Positions 16,150 through 26,160 are shown, counted from the first letter of the stretch. The stretch is DNA of 64,000 nt from Glaciecola sp028401415 (GCF_028401415.2 NZ_CP171821.2:3906001-3970000), one strand, 5' to 3'. A program made the numbers and translations. Notes: generated by a model not told the origin, from the sequence alone.

Positions 16150-18921
16150 ATGGAAAAAACATTTAATCCCAGTCAAATTGAACAAGCGTGTTATCAACAT
16201 TGGGAGTCAAAAGGTTTATTTCGTCCAAGCGGGCAGGGCGACCCGTATTGCATTTTATTACCACCACCCAATGTAACCGGAAACCTGCACATGGGACATG
16301 CGTTTCAACATACTATTATGGACGCGTTGGTTCGCTACCGCCGAATGAAAGGCGACAATGTATTGTGGCAATGTGGAACCGATCACGCGGGTATCGCCAC
16401 TCAAATGGTGGTTGAGCGGCAGCTCAATGCGAAAGGGCAAACGCGCCACGATTTGGGACGTGACAAGTTTATAAACAAAATATGGGAGTGGAAGGAAGAG
16501 TCTGGTGGGAACATTACTCAACAGATGCGCCGCTTAGGGGCGTCAGCCGACTGGGAACGCGAAGTGTTCACTATGGACGACAACTTATCTGCTGCGGTGC
16601 AGGAAGTATTTGTTCAGCTTTATGATGAGGGGCTTATCTACCGAGGTAAGCGACTGGTGAATTGGGATCCGGTATTGCTCACAGCTGTGTCAGATCTCGA
16701 AGTTGTCAATGCCGAAGAATACGGCCACATGTGGCACATGCGCTACCCCTTATCAGATGGCAGTGATTCTATTGTGGTCGCCACCACGCGCCCTGAAACA
16801 ATGTTGGGCGATAGCGCCGTTGCTGTGCATCCTGATGATGAACGCTATAAACATATTGTGGGTAAAACTATTACCTTGCCCTTGAGCCAGCGCGAAGTGC
16901 CGATTATTGCTGATGACTATGTTGATCCTGAGTTCGGCACTGGCTGTGTAAAAATCACGCCAGCTCACGATTTTAATGACTACGATATGGGAAAACGCCA
17001 TGATTTGCCTATGCTTAATATCTTTACGGATGAGGCAAAATTAAATGACTCGGTTCCCTCGCAGTATAGAGGTTTGGATCGTTTTGAAGCTCGCCAGAGC
17101 ATTGTCGATGATCTAGAAAGCCAAGGTTTTTTAGTTGAAATAAAAGCGCATAAATTGAAAGTGCCACGAGGTGATAGAACAGGCGCAGTGATCGAACCCT
17201 ACTTAACGAATCAGTGGTACGTTGCCGTTGAATCATTAGCTAAACCCGCAATTGCAGCTGTTGAATCGGGCGAAATCAGGTTCGTGCCAGAAAACTGGAA
17301 CAAAACGTACTACCAGTGGATGCACAACATTCAGGACTGGTGTATATCGCGACAGTTATGGTGGGGGCACCGAATTCCAGCATGGTTTGACGAAAATGGC
17401 AAAGAATATGTGGGCAAGTCTGAACAAGAAGTGCGAGCAAAATACGCTATTGATGCCTCGGTAAGCCTCACGCGAGACAATGACGTGCTTGATACTTGGT
17501 TCTCGTCAGCGCTTTGGCCATTTGCAACGATGGGTTGGCCTGAAAAAACACCTGAGCTTGAGTCATTTTTGCCCAGCTCGGTATTGGTTACCGGTTTTGA
17601 TATTATCTTCTTCTGGGTTGCCAGAATGATCATGATGACAAAAAAATTCACAGGGCAAATTCCGTTTAAAGATATTTATATCACTGGGCTTATTAGAGAT
17701 GAAAACGGCGATAAAATGTCAAAGTCGAAAGGTAATGTGCTCGACCCAATTGATCTCATCGACGGCATTGAACTTGAGGCCTTAGTTGAAAAACGCACGA
17801 CCGGCATGATGCAGCCGCACCTAGGTGAAAAAATTGCGAAAAGCACAAAGAAGCAATTTCCAGACGGCATTAACGCTTACGGAACTGACGCGCTTCGCTT
17901 CACTTTTGCGGCAATGGCGTCTGCTAGCCGCGACATTAATTTCGATATGAGCCGAGTAGAGGGATATCGAAATTTCTGCAATAAAATTTGGAATGCCACT
18001 CGATACGTTCTCATGAATTGCGAAGAGCACGACACTGGTTCAACGGGCGGTGATTTGGTTCTGAGTCCATTTGATGAATGGATTTGGACGCGCTTTGCGA
18101 GCACAGTGATGCAGTTTGAAGACCAAGTTGCTGGTTATCGTTTCGATTTAGCGGCGCAAACTCTCTACGAATTTACTTGGAATCAATTCTGTGACTGGTA
18201 CCTTGAGTTAAGCAAAGCGGTATTAAATGAAGATGATGCAACTGAAGCAGAAAAGCGAGGAACCAGGCATACACTCATCAATGTGCTAGAGCAATTAATG
18301 CGTTTGCTGCATCCGTTTATGCCTTTCATTACCGATGAAATCTGGAAAAAGGTGCAAGGCTTGTCTGCTAATAAGAGCGCGGCTGAGAGCGTTATGATTG
18401 CAGCCTTTCCTGCCTTTGACGAAAGTGCATTAGATGAAAAAGCAGAATCGGATATTGAATGGCTGAAGAGTTTCGTTGTGGGCATACGCAATATCCGTGG
18501 CGAGATGGATATTGCGCCCTCAAAGCGACTGTCGGTGCTGCTTAAGAATGCTCAAACACATGATTTAGCGCGTTTAGAGACAATGCGAAGCTACCTACTG
18601 GCTATTGCGAAACTTGAAAATATTGAAGTGTTGAGCAAGGAACAAAGCGCACCTGCTTGCGCTACAGCGCTGGTGGGTGAAATGGAAATACTCATCCCAA
18701 TGGCTGGCCTTATCGATAAAGACGCAGAACTTGCCAGAATAAGCAAAGCGGCCGACAAGCTAGAAAAAGACATAGCTCGAACCCAAGGCAAGCTAGGTAA
18801 CGAAAACTTTGTCAGCAAAGCCCCAACCGCAGTTATCGATAAAGAAAAAGCAAAACTAGCAGATGCGCAGATGCAGCTCACTAAGCTTGCTGAGCAGCGT
18901 AAATCTATAGAGAGCCTCTAA
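16150..18921 (+). CDS. valS: valyl-tRNA synthetase
   Basis: This 923-aa class I synthetase has HMGH at residues 47-50 and KMSKS at 522-526. In between is a large editing domain with ATTRPETMLGDSAVAVHP. It also has the anticodon-binding alpha-helical domain and a C-terminal coiled coil (about 855-923, alternating K/E/A-rich helix), which is typical of ValRS. It charges tRNA-Val with valine and edits threonine. It is the third gene of pepA-holC-valS, after a 95-bp gap. Confidence 0.97.
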   Translation: MEKTFNPSQIEQACYQHWESKGLFRPSGQGDPYCILLPPPNVTGNLHMGHAFQHTIMDALVRYRRMKGDNVLWQCGTDHAGIATQMVVERQLNAKGQTRHDLGRDKFINKIWEWKEESGGNITQQMRRLGASADWEREVFTMDDNLSAAVQEVFVQLYDEGLIYRGKRLVNWDPVLLTAVSDLEVVNAEEYGHMWHMRYPLSDGSDSIVVATTRPETMLGDSAVAVHPDDERYKHIVGKTITLPLSQREVPIIADDYVDPEFGTGCVKITPAHDFNDYDMGKRHDLPMLNIFTDEAKLNDSVPSQYRGLDRFEARQSIVDDLESQGFLVEIKAHKLKVPRGDRTGAVIEPYLTNQWYVAVESLAKPAIAAVESGEIRFVPENWNKTYYQWMHNIQDWCISRQLWWGHRIPAWFDENGKEYVGKSEQEVRAKYAIDASVSLTRDNDVLDTWFSSALWPFATMGWPEKTPELESFLPSSVLVTGFDIIFFWVARMIMMTKKFTGQIPFKDIYITGLIRDENGDKMSKSKGNVLDPIDLIDGIELEALVEKRTTGMMQPHLGEKIAKSTKKQFPDGINAYGTDALRFTFAAMASASRDINFDMSRVEGYRNFCNKIWNATRYVLMNCEEHDTGSTGGDLVLSPFDEWIWTRFASTVMQFEDQVAGYRFDLAAQTLYEFTWNQFCDWYLELSKAVLNEDDATEAEKRGTRHTLINVLEQLMRLLHPFMPFITDEIWKKVQGLSANKSAAESVMIAAFPAFDESALDEKAESDIEWLKSFVVGIRNIRGEMDIAPSKRLSVLLKNAQTHDLARLETMRSYLLAIAKLENIEVLSKEQSAPACATALVGEMEILIPMAGLIDKDAELARISKAADKLEKDIARTQGKLGNENFVSKAPTAVIDKEKAKLADAQMQLTKLAEQRKSIESL

Positions 18922-19399
18922 GCAATGATGCCGATGCTAGCTGCAAGATAACGCTTGATGGAAGAATGAAGCTACACTGATGTTCTCATGTAGATGCAGG
19001 ACGTGCTGGGCTATTTTCGGTCTCAAATAGCCTTGCGGTCGAGCATTGTGGTTTTTGCGCCTTTCAATCGCCGCAATCAACTAGTCTATTCACGCCGCTT
19101 CGGCAGAATATGGGTTACTGATTGGTCATATGCCAAAAGAACTCTATTTCACGCATGAGGTCGATTTTGAAGACCTCAAAAAGGGCTTTGGTTTCGAGGC
19201 GTTTAAAAAGCCAGTTCGAAATAGTCTAGATTAAACGAATACAAGTCACAAATTAAGTAGATGCCGCTCAATTGACAATCGTGTTGGGCAGCTAATAGTA
19301 ATGAGTCTGGGCTTTTTTGCCTGCACCTTGCCATTTGTTAATTATCGAGTAGCAAAAGCTAGGGCCTTAGCTTGACTAATTTGCTGAGAGTGGCGTTAT
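18922..19399. other. 478-bp region without a convincing gene
   Basis: Between valS and rraB only short open frames are seen: 18994-19158 (54 aa) and 19130-19234 (34 aa, in an open frame from about 19085), on the plus strand. Neither has a ribosome-binding site or a recognised family. The second frame has coding-like composition (ELYFTHEVDFEDLKKGF) and could be a remnant of a decayed gene. No tRNA and no clear terminator hairpin with T tract was found. Confidence 0.5.
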
Positions 19400-19789
19400 T
19401 TATTCTTCGTCAAACTCATCTTCATAATCAATGGCATCGTCGCCTACGTAGTAAGTACCCCAGCCGTCATAATGAACTGCATGCTTTTGTGCAAGTGCAA
19501 GTAGCGTTTGCGTATCTTTATTAAATGAAGTGACATCAAGCTTTTTTTCAACAACGGCATCGAAACAAAAAACCGTACCGCCATCGTCTAAAACTAATTC
19601 TTCAGCGTCAGTGACTTCGAATCCGGCTTTAAAAGCGTCCACCGCAGCCTTTTCTAATATTTCGAAGTGTTTGCTAGCAAAGTGGTGTTCAATGATATGC
19701 GGTTTGCTGATGTCGCTGCCGTCTTCTTTGAGCGCAGAGATAGTTTCTTCATTAAATTCGTACCACTGTTGAAGTTCTTCGTTATTCAT
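19400..19789 (-). CDS. rraB: ribonuclease E inhibitor RraB
   Basis: This 129-aa acidic protein matches RraB: an N-terminal helical region, the DDGGTVFCFDAVVEK strand, and the ALAQKHAVHYDGWGTYYV motif followed by an acidic tail. RraB binds RNase E and changes degradosome composition and mRNA decay. It is a single gene with no close same-strand partner other than the acyltransferase gene 48 bp upstream. Confidence 0.9.
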   Translation of the reverse strand: MNNEELQQWYEFNEETISALKEDGSDISKPHIIEHHFASKHFEILEKAAVDAFKAGFEVTDAEELVLDDGGTVFCFDAVVEKKLDVTSFNKDTQTLLALAQKHAVHYDGWGTYYVGDDAIDYEDEFDEE

Positions 19790-19837
19790 TGTGTTTCCTA
19801 TGACACACTCGCGCGCTTAAACTCCCGCTTAGTATAG

Positions 19838-20560
19838 TTAAGCATTGGTTTGAGCGCTAATTTCATCGTTCAAAGTATTGTATTTGTCTCTGATAATCGC
19901 TTCGAAAGTATTGGCTAATTCCCTTGGGTGACTGTCAGGAGAAATCGCGACAGGATCCATAATCTCTACGATGACTTTGCCATTCTTCCAGCGATTAAAC
20001 TTGATGCTATGGTGATTATCACTTGCGCACACCGGCACAATCGTCAGTTGATTATCTAAAGCTAAGCGAAATGCGCCGGTTTTAAATGGCAAAATGCCCT
20101 TACCCCTAGAGCGCGTTCCTTCAGGAAACATCCAAATAGACAAACCTTTCTCACGCGCTTTTTTACCTGCCAGTGAGAGTGTGTTTCGCGCTTTTCCTGA
20201 GTCTTTACGGTCAATCATAATATTGCCTGACAGCCAGTAAATCAGGCCAAATATTGGAATGAACTTAAGGCTCTTCTTGCCTATGGTGACAACACCTGGG
20301 CGAGCAGCGTAACTAACTGTCGCTAAATCCCAAGTGTTTTGATGATTGGCAACATAGACGTAGGTTTCGTCGTCTTTAAGTTTGTCAGAAATTCGTAGCT
20401 CAAGTGATACGCCCAATATTTTTGCCATGCTTTTGTAAACCATCGCACCAATGTAAACATTGTTTTTATGCATTGGCCGAAAAATATAGACAAGAACAAG
20501 AAAGCAATTGATGAGAATGAAATAGACCAGCAGAACAATAGAACGCAGAACGCCAAGCAC
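19838..20560 (-). CDS. plsC: 1-acyl-sn-glycerol-3-phosphate acyltransferase (PlsC family)
   Basis: The 240-aa membrane protein has an N-terminal hydrophobic segment and the acyltransferase motifs NHQNTWD (His73-x4-Asp78) and FPEGTRSRG. The PlsC reaction adds a second acyl chain to lysophosphatidic acid to give phosphatidic acid, the core of phospholipid synthesis. The length and the IMIDRKDS and FKTGAFRLA elements fit PlsC rather than other acyltransferases. A second paralogue elsewhere in the genome cannot be excluded. Confidence 0.88.
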   Translation of the reverse strand: MLGVLRSIVLLVYFILINCFLVLVYIFRPMHKNNVYIGAMVYKSMAKILGVSLELRISDKLKDDETYVYVANHQNTWDLATVSYAARPGVVTIGKKSLKFIPIFGLIYWLSGNIMIDRKDSGKARNTLSLAGKKAREKGLSIWMFPEGTRSRGKGILPFKTGAFRLALDNQLTIVPVCASDNHHSIKFNRWKNGKVIVEIMDPVAISPDSHPRELANTFEAIIRDKYNTLNDEISAQTNA

Positions 20561-20697
20561 ATCGAGTTCCTACAATTAAAAGTGACCCCGATTATACGCA
20601 GATTTAAATCAGAACAAAGCTTAGTAGTAAATTTTATTAGACCTTAGCCGATAGATAAGTATCACTATTTCACTTAGATTGGCACCTACTTACCGCT

Positions 20698-21813
20698 ATG
20701 CAAACATTTATTCCTGAAGAGCTTGAGGACGATATTCTTAATGACTTACACGAAGAGATTCAAGAGCTCCATGAAGCGAGTGAACAAGCCCTAATAGAAC
20801 TTGAGTTAACGCCAAACGACAATGAATTACAGCGGTCGTTATTTAGATGCGTACACACCATCAAGGGTGATTTAGGCCTAGTTGGCTTTATGCCTATGAT
20901 TGAAGTACTTCAATACTTAGAAGATATTCTTGATTTACTGCGCAAAGGAGAGGCGCAATATACAAGTAATTTGAGTGATCTGGTACTAAAGTTGTTGGAT
21001 CATGTTACCAAATTTGTGAACGACTGCATTCAATCTGGGAAAGCGGTATACGACAAATCAGCGCTAGATGCTACGATTGAAGTCATCAAAACCATCACCA
21101 AAGATAATCGCGATGAGCACGACAAGCGATTAGAGCAAGCTGTGCGCTGTCTCACGAAGGAAGAAGCACTCGACGATGATCCAGCGCTAGCGCCACGCAT
21201 TGAGCTTGCGAAAACAGGTGTTCCAAAAGACTTATCGCCTGAAAAACAAGGTGATGTATTATTTTTCCGCGAGCTGATGCGTCCGATTGAAAAAAGAGCG
21301 GGTTATGTGGAGGGGCGTGGCGAGCGTATGGCGATTCTCGCTTTCTATATTAACAGCCTGAGTTCTGAGCCTCTTGCCGAGGATCAGCTTGCAGTCGCCT
21401 GTTATGTGCACGATTTCGGACTCGCATTTATGCCAAATCAAATTGTAACGAAGGAAGATGAACTGTCTGCCTTGGAGCAGAATTTACTGCGTTCACATGT
21501 TTACAAAAGTACACGTCTCATCGAGCACCTGAATGAGTGGGATGAGGCAAGAAAGATGGTCATGCAGCATCATGAAAACGTAGATGGAAGTGGCTATCCG
21601 CTTGGTATAGACGGAGATAAAATTTGTGATGGAGCGAAGCTTCTAGGGATTTTGGACCGCTATGATAACCTTACGCACATTGCACCGGCCAATGGTGAAG
21701 TCTTGTCTGAGAAGGAGGCCGTTATCGCTATCAATCAGCGTTACAAGGGCCAGCTTAGCGGCAAGTGGTTGAGGTTGTTCAATCAAGGTATGACAGCATT
21801 ATTGAAACAGTAA
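20698..21813 (+). CDS. HPt domain fused to a degenerate HD-GYP domain
   Basis: Residues 1-130 form an HPt-like helical bundle with the phospho-acceptor motif VHTIKGDLGLVGF (His53). Residues 190-330 form an HD-GYP-type phosphohydrolase domain with HD (238-239), His267, HH (291-292), the DGSGYP signature (296-301) and Asp320. HD-GYP enzymes degrade cyclic-di-GMP. The first metal-ligand histidine expected around residue 207 is Arg (GRGER) and the lysine after HD-x-G is Leu, so activity is doubtful. There is no receiver domain; it may take phosphate from a hybrid kinase. It is a single gene converging on the dehydrogenase gene 18 bp away. Confidence 0.75.
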   Translation: MQTFIPEELEDDILNDLHEEIQELHEASEQALIELELTPNDNELQRSLFRCVHTIKGDLGLVGFMPMIEVLQYLEDILDLLRKGEAQYTSNLSDLVLKLLDHVTKFVNDCIQSGKAVYDKSALDATIEVIKTITKDNRDEHDKRLEQAVRCLTKEEALDDDPALAPRIELAKTGVPKDLSPEKQGDVLFFRELMRPIEKRAGYVEGRGERMAILAFYINSLSSEPLAEDQLAVACYVHDFGLAFMPNQIVTKEDELSALEQNLLRSHVYKSTRLIEHLNEWDEARKMVMQHHENVDGSGYPLGIDGDKICDGAKLLGILDRYDNLTHIAPANGEVLSEKEAVIAINQRYKGQLSGKWLRLFNQGMTALLKQ

Positions 21814-21831
21814 GCTTGTCTGATTAATTGT

Positions 21832-22803
21832 TTAATATCCTTTTGAGAAATCGTGTTGATACATAAGCGCTTTTCCCGTGATGTGCAGATGCAAATTCGC
21901 CGTAAAAACATCAAACACGCTGGAAGGATCTGAAATCGCTGCGCTGTGATTTGTGATCCAAGCATTGCTAGCGGTGTACAACGAGCTGTTTTCCTCGAGT
22001 GGCTCCTGCTGACATACATCCAGCACAGCTGCACGCAAGTGCTTGTCATTTAATGCCTTGCTCAGTGCTTCTTCACTTTGAATTGCATCACCTCGTCCTG
22101 CGTTTATCAATACGGCGTGTTTGGGTAGCGCGGATAAAAAATCAGTATCGATTATGCCTTTAGTTTCTTCGGTGCTTGGCAGTAAGTTTACGCAATAATC
22201 ACATTGCGCAGCGAAGCGCTCTTTTTCTTTAAGGGTAAAAAGCGCGATATCCTTGTTACGCGTGTCTGTGTGTGCAGCAACATCTCTCACAATTGCCCTC
22301 ACATTCATTTCAAATGCGCGAGCGGTTTCATCCAGTGCTTTCGCGATGCAGCCATAACCCATTATGCCTAGCGTCTTTCCTGCTAAGGTCTCAAGACGTG
22401 GTTGCCACCAGACTTTCTTGCGTTGCTTAACTTCAAACTCAGCGATATAGCGCTGAAAATACAAGATATAGGCAAACACATATTCTCGCATTTTTGCTGA
22501 AAAGATGCCCTTGACGCCGGTCAGTGCATAGCCGCGTTTTGCACAAAGTTGCAGTTTTTCGTTGCCCGCCCAAGTTGACTGTAGCCACGTCAAGTGATGA
22601 GCACCTTCAATGACCTGGCTCGCTAAGTCTGGCTCGCTCAGCAGTATGTGTGCGTTTTCTATATAGAATGCAGCCTGCTCTAAATTATCACCTGCATATA
22701 TGCATTCTACGTGTTCAAAGTCGTTTTGTATGGCACGCCAATGCTTTACATAGTCGCGATAATCTCGACTGAAAATCACAAATTTTTGCAAAGCCCGCTC
22801 CAA
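21832..22803 (-). CDS. D-isomer 2-hydroxyacid dehydrogenase
   Basis: The protein has the two-domain layout of this family: a Rossmann region with LGIMGYGCIAKALDETARAF, the catalytic Arg in NAGRGDAI, a Glu in QQEPLEENS, and the catalytic His in ITNHSAA. It resembles the GhrA/hydroxypyruvate-reductase-like group, reducing 2-oxoacids with NAD(P)H. The substrate is not fixed by sequence. The frame opens with TTG at 22803 with a poor ribosome-binding site. Another TTG at 22791 has GGAG five bases upstream and is equally possible. Confidence 0.82.
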   Translation of the reverse strand: MERALQKFVIFSRDYRDYVKHWRAIQNDFEHVECIYAGDNLEQAAFYIENAHILLSEPDLASQVIEGAHHLTWLQSTWAGNEKLQLCAKRGYALTGVKGIFSAKMREYVFAYILYFQRYIAEFEVKQRKKVWWQPRLETLAGKTLGIMGYGCIAKALDETARAFEMNVRAIVRDVAAHTDTRNKDIALFTLKEKERFAAQCDYCVNLLPSTEETKGIIDTDFLSALPKHAVLINAGRGDAIQSEEALSKALNDKHLRAAVLDVCQQEPLEENSSLYTASNAWITNHSAAISDPSSVFDVFTANLHLHITGKALMYQHDFSKGY

Positions 22804-22912
22804 TAATTTTTCGGTTTCTTGTGTTTATATTGTGGCATAAAAGCATCCAGATTTTGATGCCAATGCCGATATAAATAAAATCAAAGTTGATAATAAAGGA
22901 CTCACAAATTTT

Positions 22913-23401
22913 ATGTATGATTTCACTATCCAAGGTCTGTTTAATGCATCTCTTACTCAAGTATACGAGGCTTTTATCCGACCTGAAATCATCATAAAGT
23001 GGTGTGCGCCAGGCAATCTATCGGTCTCTCAATTTCATGCTCAAGTCCAAGAGGGGGGGAGTTATCAAATGGTATTGCAATCTCCAGATGGCTTTCAGCA
23101 GACCATTGTGGGAACTTATCAATGTATTGAGAGGCATGATTCGCTGAGTTATACCTGGCGATGGGAAGATACCAACGATGTTAGCAAGGTTGATATTAGC
23201 TTTAGCGAAAAAGCAAATGGCACAACTGCCATTAGCCTATCCCAGAGAGGTTTTAATAGCAAAAATGACATGCTGCAACAGCAATTTAGTTGGATGGCCT
23301 GCTTAGAAAAACTCAGTCTTGTCCTTAAGGACGATTACCATATGGTAAGTGAAAGCGTGAAGCACATATTCGCAGAAGAAGGTACTCACATACCCGCCTA
23401 A
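22913..23401 (+). CDS. SRPBCC (AHSA1-like) domain protein
   Basis: The 162-aa protein matches the START-like AHSA1 family: a TQVYEAFIRPEIIIKWCAPG helix-loop, the GGSYQMVLQSPDG strand, and the YTWRWEDTND strand. These proteins bind hydrophobic ligands in a deep cavity; many are stress- or lipid-related with unknown ligands. It is a single gene divergent from the dehydrogenase gene, and a strong bidirectional terminator follows it. Confidence 0.8.
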   Translation: MYDFTIQGLFNASLTQVYEAFIRPEIIIKWCAPGNLSVSQFHAQVQEGGSYQMVLQSPDGFQQTIVGTYQCIERHDSLSYTWRWEDTNDVSKVDISFSEKANGTTAISLSQRGFNSKNDMLQQQFSWMACLEKLSLVLKDDYHMVSESVKHIFAEEGTHIPA

Positions 23402-23403
23402 AA

Positions 23404-23427
23404 AAATGACGCCTTAAGGCGTCATTT
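23404..23427. terminator. bidirectional rho-independent terminator
   Basis: AAATGACGCC and GGCGTCATTT form a near-perfect stem around TTAA, with A/T-rich flanks on both sides. It lies three bases after the SRPBCC stop and 27 bases before the mepM stop, so it can end both convergent transcripts. Confidence 0.85.
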
Positions 23428-23453
23428 CTCTTTTCATCACAGACCAATAAATA

Positions 23454-24749
23454 TTAATTCATAGCGAGCATAATGCGCTTGTTATTATCGAGCAGTGTCA
23501 GAGTTTGCTGAGCAAGCGATAAAAACTTATCCTTTTCCTTCTCGTCTATAGGCTCGGCCTTTGGTAACTCTACCGTGCGCGGATTACGATGAACGCCGTC
23601 TACAAGGAATTCGTAATGCAAATGTGCGCCAGTCACCATGCCGGTGGAGCCAAGATATCCAATTACCTGACCTTGTTTTACCGTATCACCGCGTTTTACT
23701 GCTCGGTTTTTGAAGTGGAGATATTTTGTCTGATATCGCTCACCATGCTGAATGAAAACATGGTGCCCATTAAATCTATCGTAGGCGGCTTTGATAACCT
23801 TACCGTCACCTGCCGCTAATACTGGTGTGCCTACCGCAGCAACATAATCAACACCTCTATGAGGCTTTATGCGTTTTTGAACAGGATGGAAGCGTTTTGG
23901 ATTGAAGTTTGAACTGACGTGACGGAAATTCACAGGTGCACGTAGAAAGCTCTTGCGCATGCTTCGTCCTTCAGGCGTGTAGTAATTTCCGTCGGAGTAT
24001 TGAATGGCGGTAAAGGTATCACCCTGATTAACAAACTCAGCAGCAACAATATCGCCGTAGCCAATAAACTCACCATCAACATACAGCTCTTCAAAAGCCA
24101 TATTAAATGAATCGCCAGAGCGTATTTCTTGAGCAAAATCGATATCCCAGCCGAATATACTGGCAAGTTCCATAATCTTGTTATCGGTTAAGCCAGCTTG
24201 AACTCCTGCATGCCAGAAGCTGCTGCTGATTGTTCCTTGGGCAAATGTAATTAATGATTCAACCGGCTTCTGTTCAATTGAGCTGATAAAACTATCTTCA
24301 TCGCGCGTTAAATAAAGCGTTTCAGTGGAGCTAATGGGATATTTGATACTGGTAAGCGTTTGACTTGCGTCTATCTGTAAATAAAGGCTTTCGCCTACTC
24401 GGAGCTTGCGCAGACGTTTAGCTTCATCACCGGAGTGAGACACAAGGTGAGTCACGCGAGCTGACTGCCCATGACTAGATAATATTTTGCCTAGAGTGTC
24501 GCCGCTTCTTACAAGGTGTCTGATGTACTCTTCGCCCTTAAATTGTTCAGGATCGAAACTAATATCTTCACCGAAGCTAGGCATGGGTACGTCGTATTGA
24601 ACGCCAGGAACGAGTTCAAGTACTTCTACGTTTCTGGATGCACGCACGCCATCATTTGGCCATAGCAACATAATGCATAAAATAGCAGCGAGCGCTCCCA
24701 AGGTGAGTCGATGGATTTTGGGGAGATGTTTTATTGTATTGTGGATCAT
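23454..24749 (-). CDS. mepM: M23 family murein DD-endopeptidase (MepM-like)
   Basis: This 431-aa protein has an N-terminal membrane anchor/signal segment (LTLGALAAILCIMLLW), a LysM/OapA-like region with VRSGDTLGKILSSHGQ, and a C-terminal lysostaphin-type peptidase. The zinc motifs are H-x3-D in PHRGVDY and HLH in TGAHLHYEF. It cleaves peptide cross-links in peptidoglycan to let the wall grow. It is divergent from tyrS, a common arrangement in gammaproteobacteria. Confidence 0.88.
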   Translation of the reverse strand: MIHNTIKHLPKIHRLTLGALAAILCIMLLWPNDGVRASRNVEVLELVPGVQYDVPMPSFGEDISFDPEQFKGEEYIRHLVRSGDTLGKILSSHGQSARVTHLVSHSGDEAKRLRKLRVGESLYLQIDASQTLTSIKYPISSTETLYLTRDEDSFISSIEQKPVESLITFAQGTISSSFWHAGVQAGLTDNKIMELASIFGWDIDFAQEIRSGDSFNMAFEELYVDGEFIGYGDIVAAEFVNQGDTFTAIQYSDGNYYTPEGRSMRKSFLRAPVNFRHVSSNFNPKRFHPVQKRIKPHRGVDYVAAVGTPVLAAGDGKVIKAAYDRFNGHHVFIQHGERYQTKYLHFKNRAVKRGDTVKQGQVIGYLGSTGMVTGAHLHYEFLVDGVHRNPRTVELPKAEPIDEKEKDKFLSLAQQTLTLLDNNKRIMLAMN

Positions 24750-24952
24750 ACGCTCGTAAAATAGCTCATAGAAATAAAAGAATATAACGATTTTCGTCTC
24801 GTTTCCAGTTTAAAGCTTTACTTTGCCAACTCTTTTAATATCGGCAGTGTCTAGGGTTTCTGAAATTTCGGCAAAAACATCGTTAAACTTTCGTAAAAAG
24901 AGATATTTAAAGCCGTAAATGGCTATTTAGCGACAAATAATTAGGATGAATT

Positions 24953-26152
24953 ATGGCAAATTGGGAAGCCGCTTTTGCTGAGATTAAGCGCGGTTCAGAT
25001 GAAATATTAATAGAAGAAGAGCTTATTGAGCGCTTAAAGTTGGGAAAGCCTCTAAAAATTAAGGCTGGCTTTGATCCAACCGCGCCAGATATACATCTTG
25101 GACATACCGTTTTAATTAACAAGCTACGCACCTTTCAACAGCTTGGACATGAAGTGATTTTCCTCATTGGCGACTTCACCGCACTTATTGGTGATCCGAC
25201 GGGCAAAAATGCGACCAGAAAGCCCCTCACACCTGAGCAAATCTTAGAAAATGCAAAGACCTATCAGGAGCAAGTATTTAAAATCTTAGACCCTGACAAA
25301 ACCAGTATTCGATTTAATTCCCAGTGGATGGATAAACTAGGGGCCGCAGGGCTAATAAAATTAGCCGCGAGTCAAACCGTCGCCCGTATGCTAGAGCGCG
25401 ATGACTTCAAAAAACGCTACGCGAACGGACAAGCTATTGCGATACATGAATTTCTTTACCCCTTGGTGCAGGGTTGGGATTCCGTTGCGCTTGAGTCTGA
25501 TGTAGAGCTTGGGGGGACAGATCAGCGCTTTAATCTATTAATGGGGCGAGAGCTACAAAAGTCTCAGGGGCAGCCTCAACAAACGGTATTGATGATGCCG
25601 TTGTTGGAGGGGCTGGATGGCGTACAGAAAATGTCAAAGTCGCTCAACAATTACATCGGGATCACGGATGCACCAAACGAGATGTTTGGTAAAATTATGT
25701 CCATTAGTGACGAATTGATGTGGCGTTATTTCGATTTACTGAGTTTTAGACCCATTGCTGAAATAGAACAATTGAAATCAGATGTTGATGTAGGAAAGAA
25801 CCCTAGAGACGTTAAAATTGAGTTGGCCAAAGAGATAATTGCACGGTTTCATTCACACGAGGCTGCTCAGGCTGCGCTTCAAGACTTTATTCAGCGCTTT
25901 CAAAAAAACGCCATCCCGGACGATATGCCAGAGCTGGAAATATCAGTAGACAAGCAAGACATTGGCATTGCTAATTTGCTAAAACAAGCTAACCTGGTCA
26001 GTTCAACATCTGATGCGATGCGAATGATTAAGCAGGGTGCAGTGAAAATTGACGGTGAAAAAATAAATGATACCAGACTGACTTTGAGCGCAGGTTCAAC
26101 CGCTGTATATCAAGTCGGTAAACGCAAGTTCGCGCGCATCTCGCTGCAATAA
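24953..26152 (+). CDS. tyrS: tyrosyl-tRNA synthetase
   Basis: This 399-aa class I synthetase has GFDPTAPDIHLGH (HLGH at 48-51) and KMSKS at 226-230. A C-terminal S4 RNA-binding domain starts near residue 335 (SDAMRMIKQGAVKIDGEKI). It charges tRNA-Tyr. It is divergent from mepM and convergent with the rhodanese gene. An AGGATGA sequence precedes the ATG. Confidence 0.96.
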   Translation: MANWEAAFAEIKRGSDEILIEEELIERLKLGKPLKIKAGFDPTAPDIHLGHTVLINKLRTFQQLGHEVIFLIGDFTALIGDPTGKNATRKPLTPEQILENAKTYQEQVFKILDPDKTSIRFNSQWMDKLGAAGLIKLAASQTVARMLERDDFKKRYANGQAIAIHEFLYPLVQGWDSVALESDVELGGTDQRFNLLMGRELQKSQGQPQQTVLMMPLLEGLDGVQKMSKSLNNYIGITDAPNEMFGKIMSISDELMWRYFDLLSFRPIAEIEQLKSDVDVGKNPRDVKIELAKEIIARFHSHEAAQAALQDFIQRFQKNAIPDDMPELEISVDKQDIGIANLLKQANLVSSTSDAMRMIKQGAVKIDGEKINDTRLTLSAGSTAVYQVGKRKFARISLQ

Positions 26153-26160
26153 AGGGTGTT

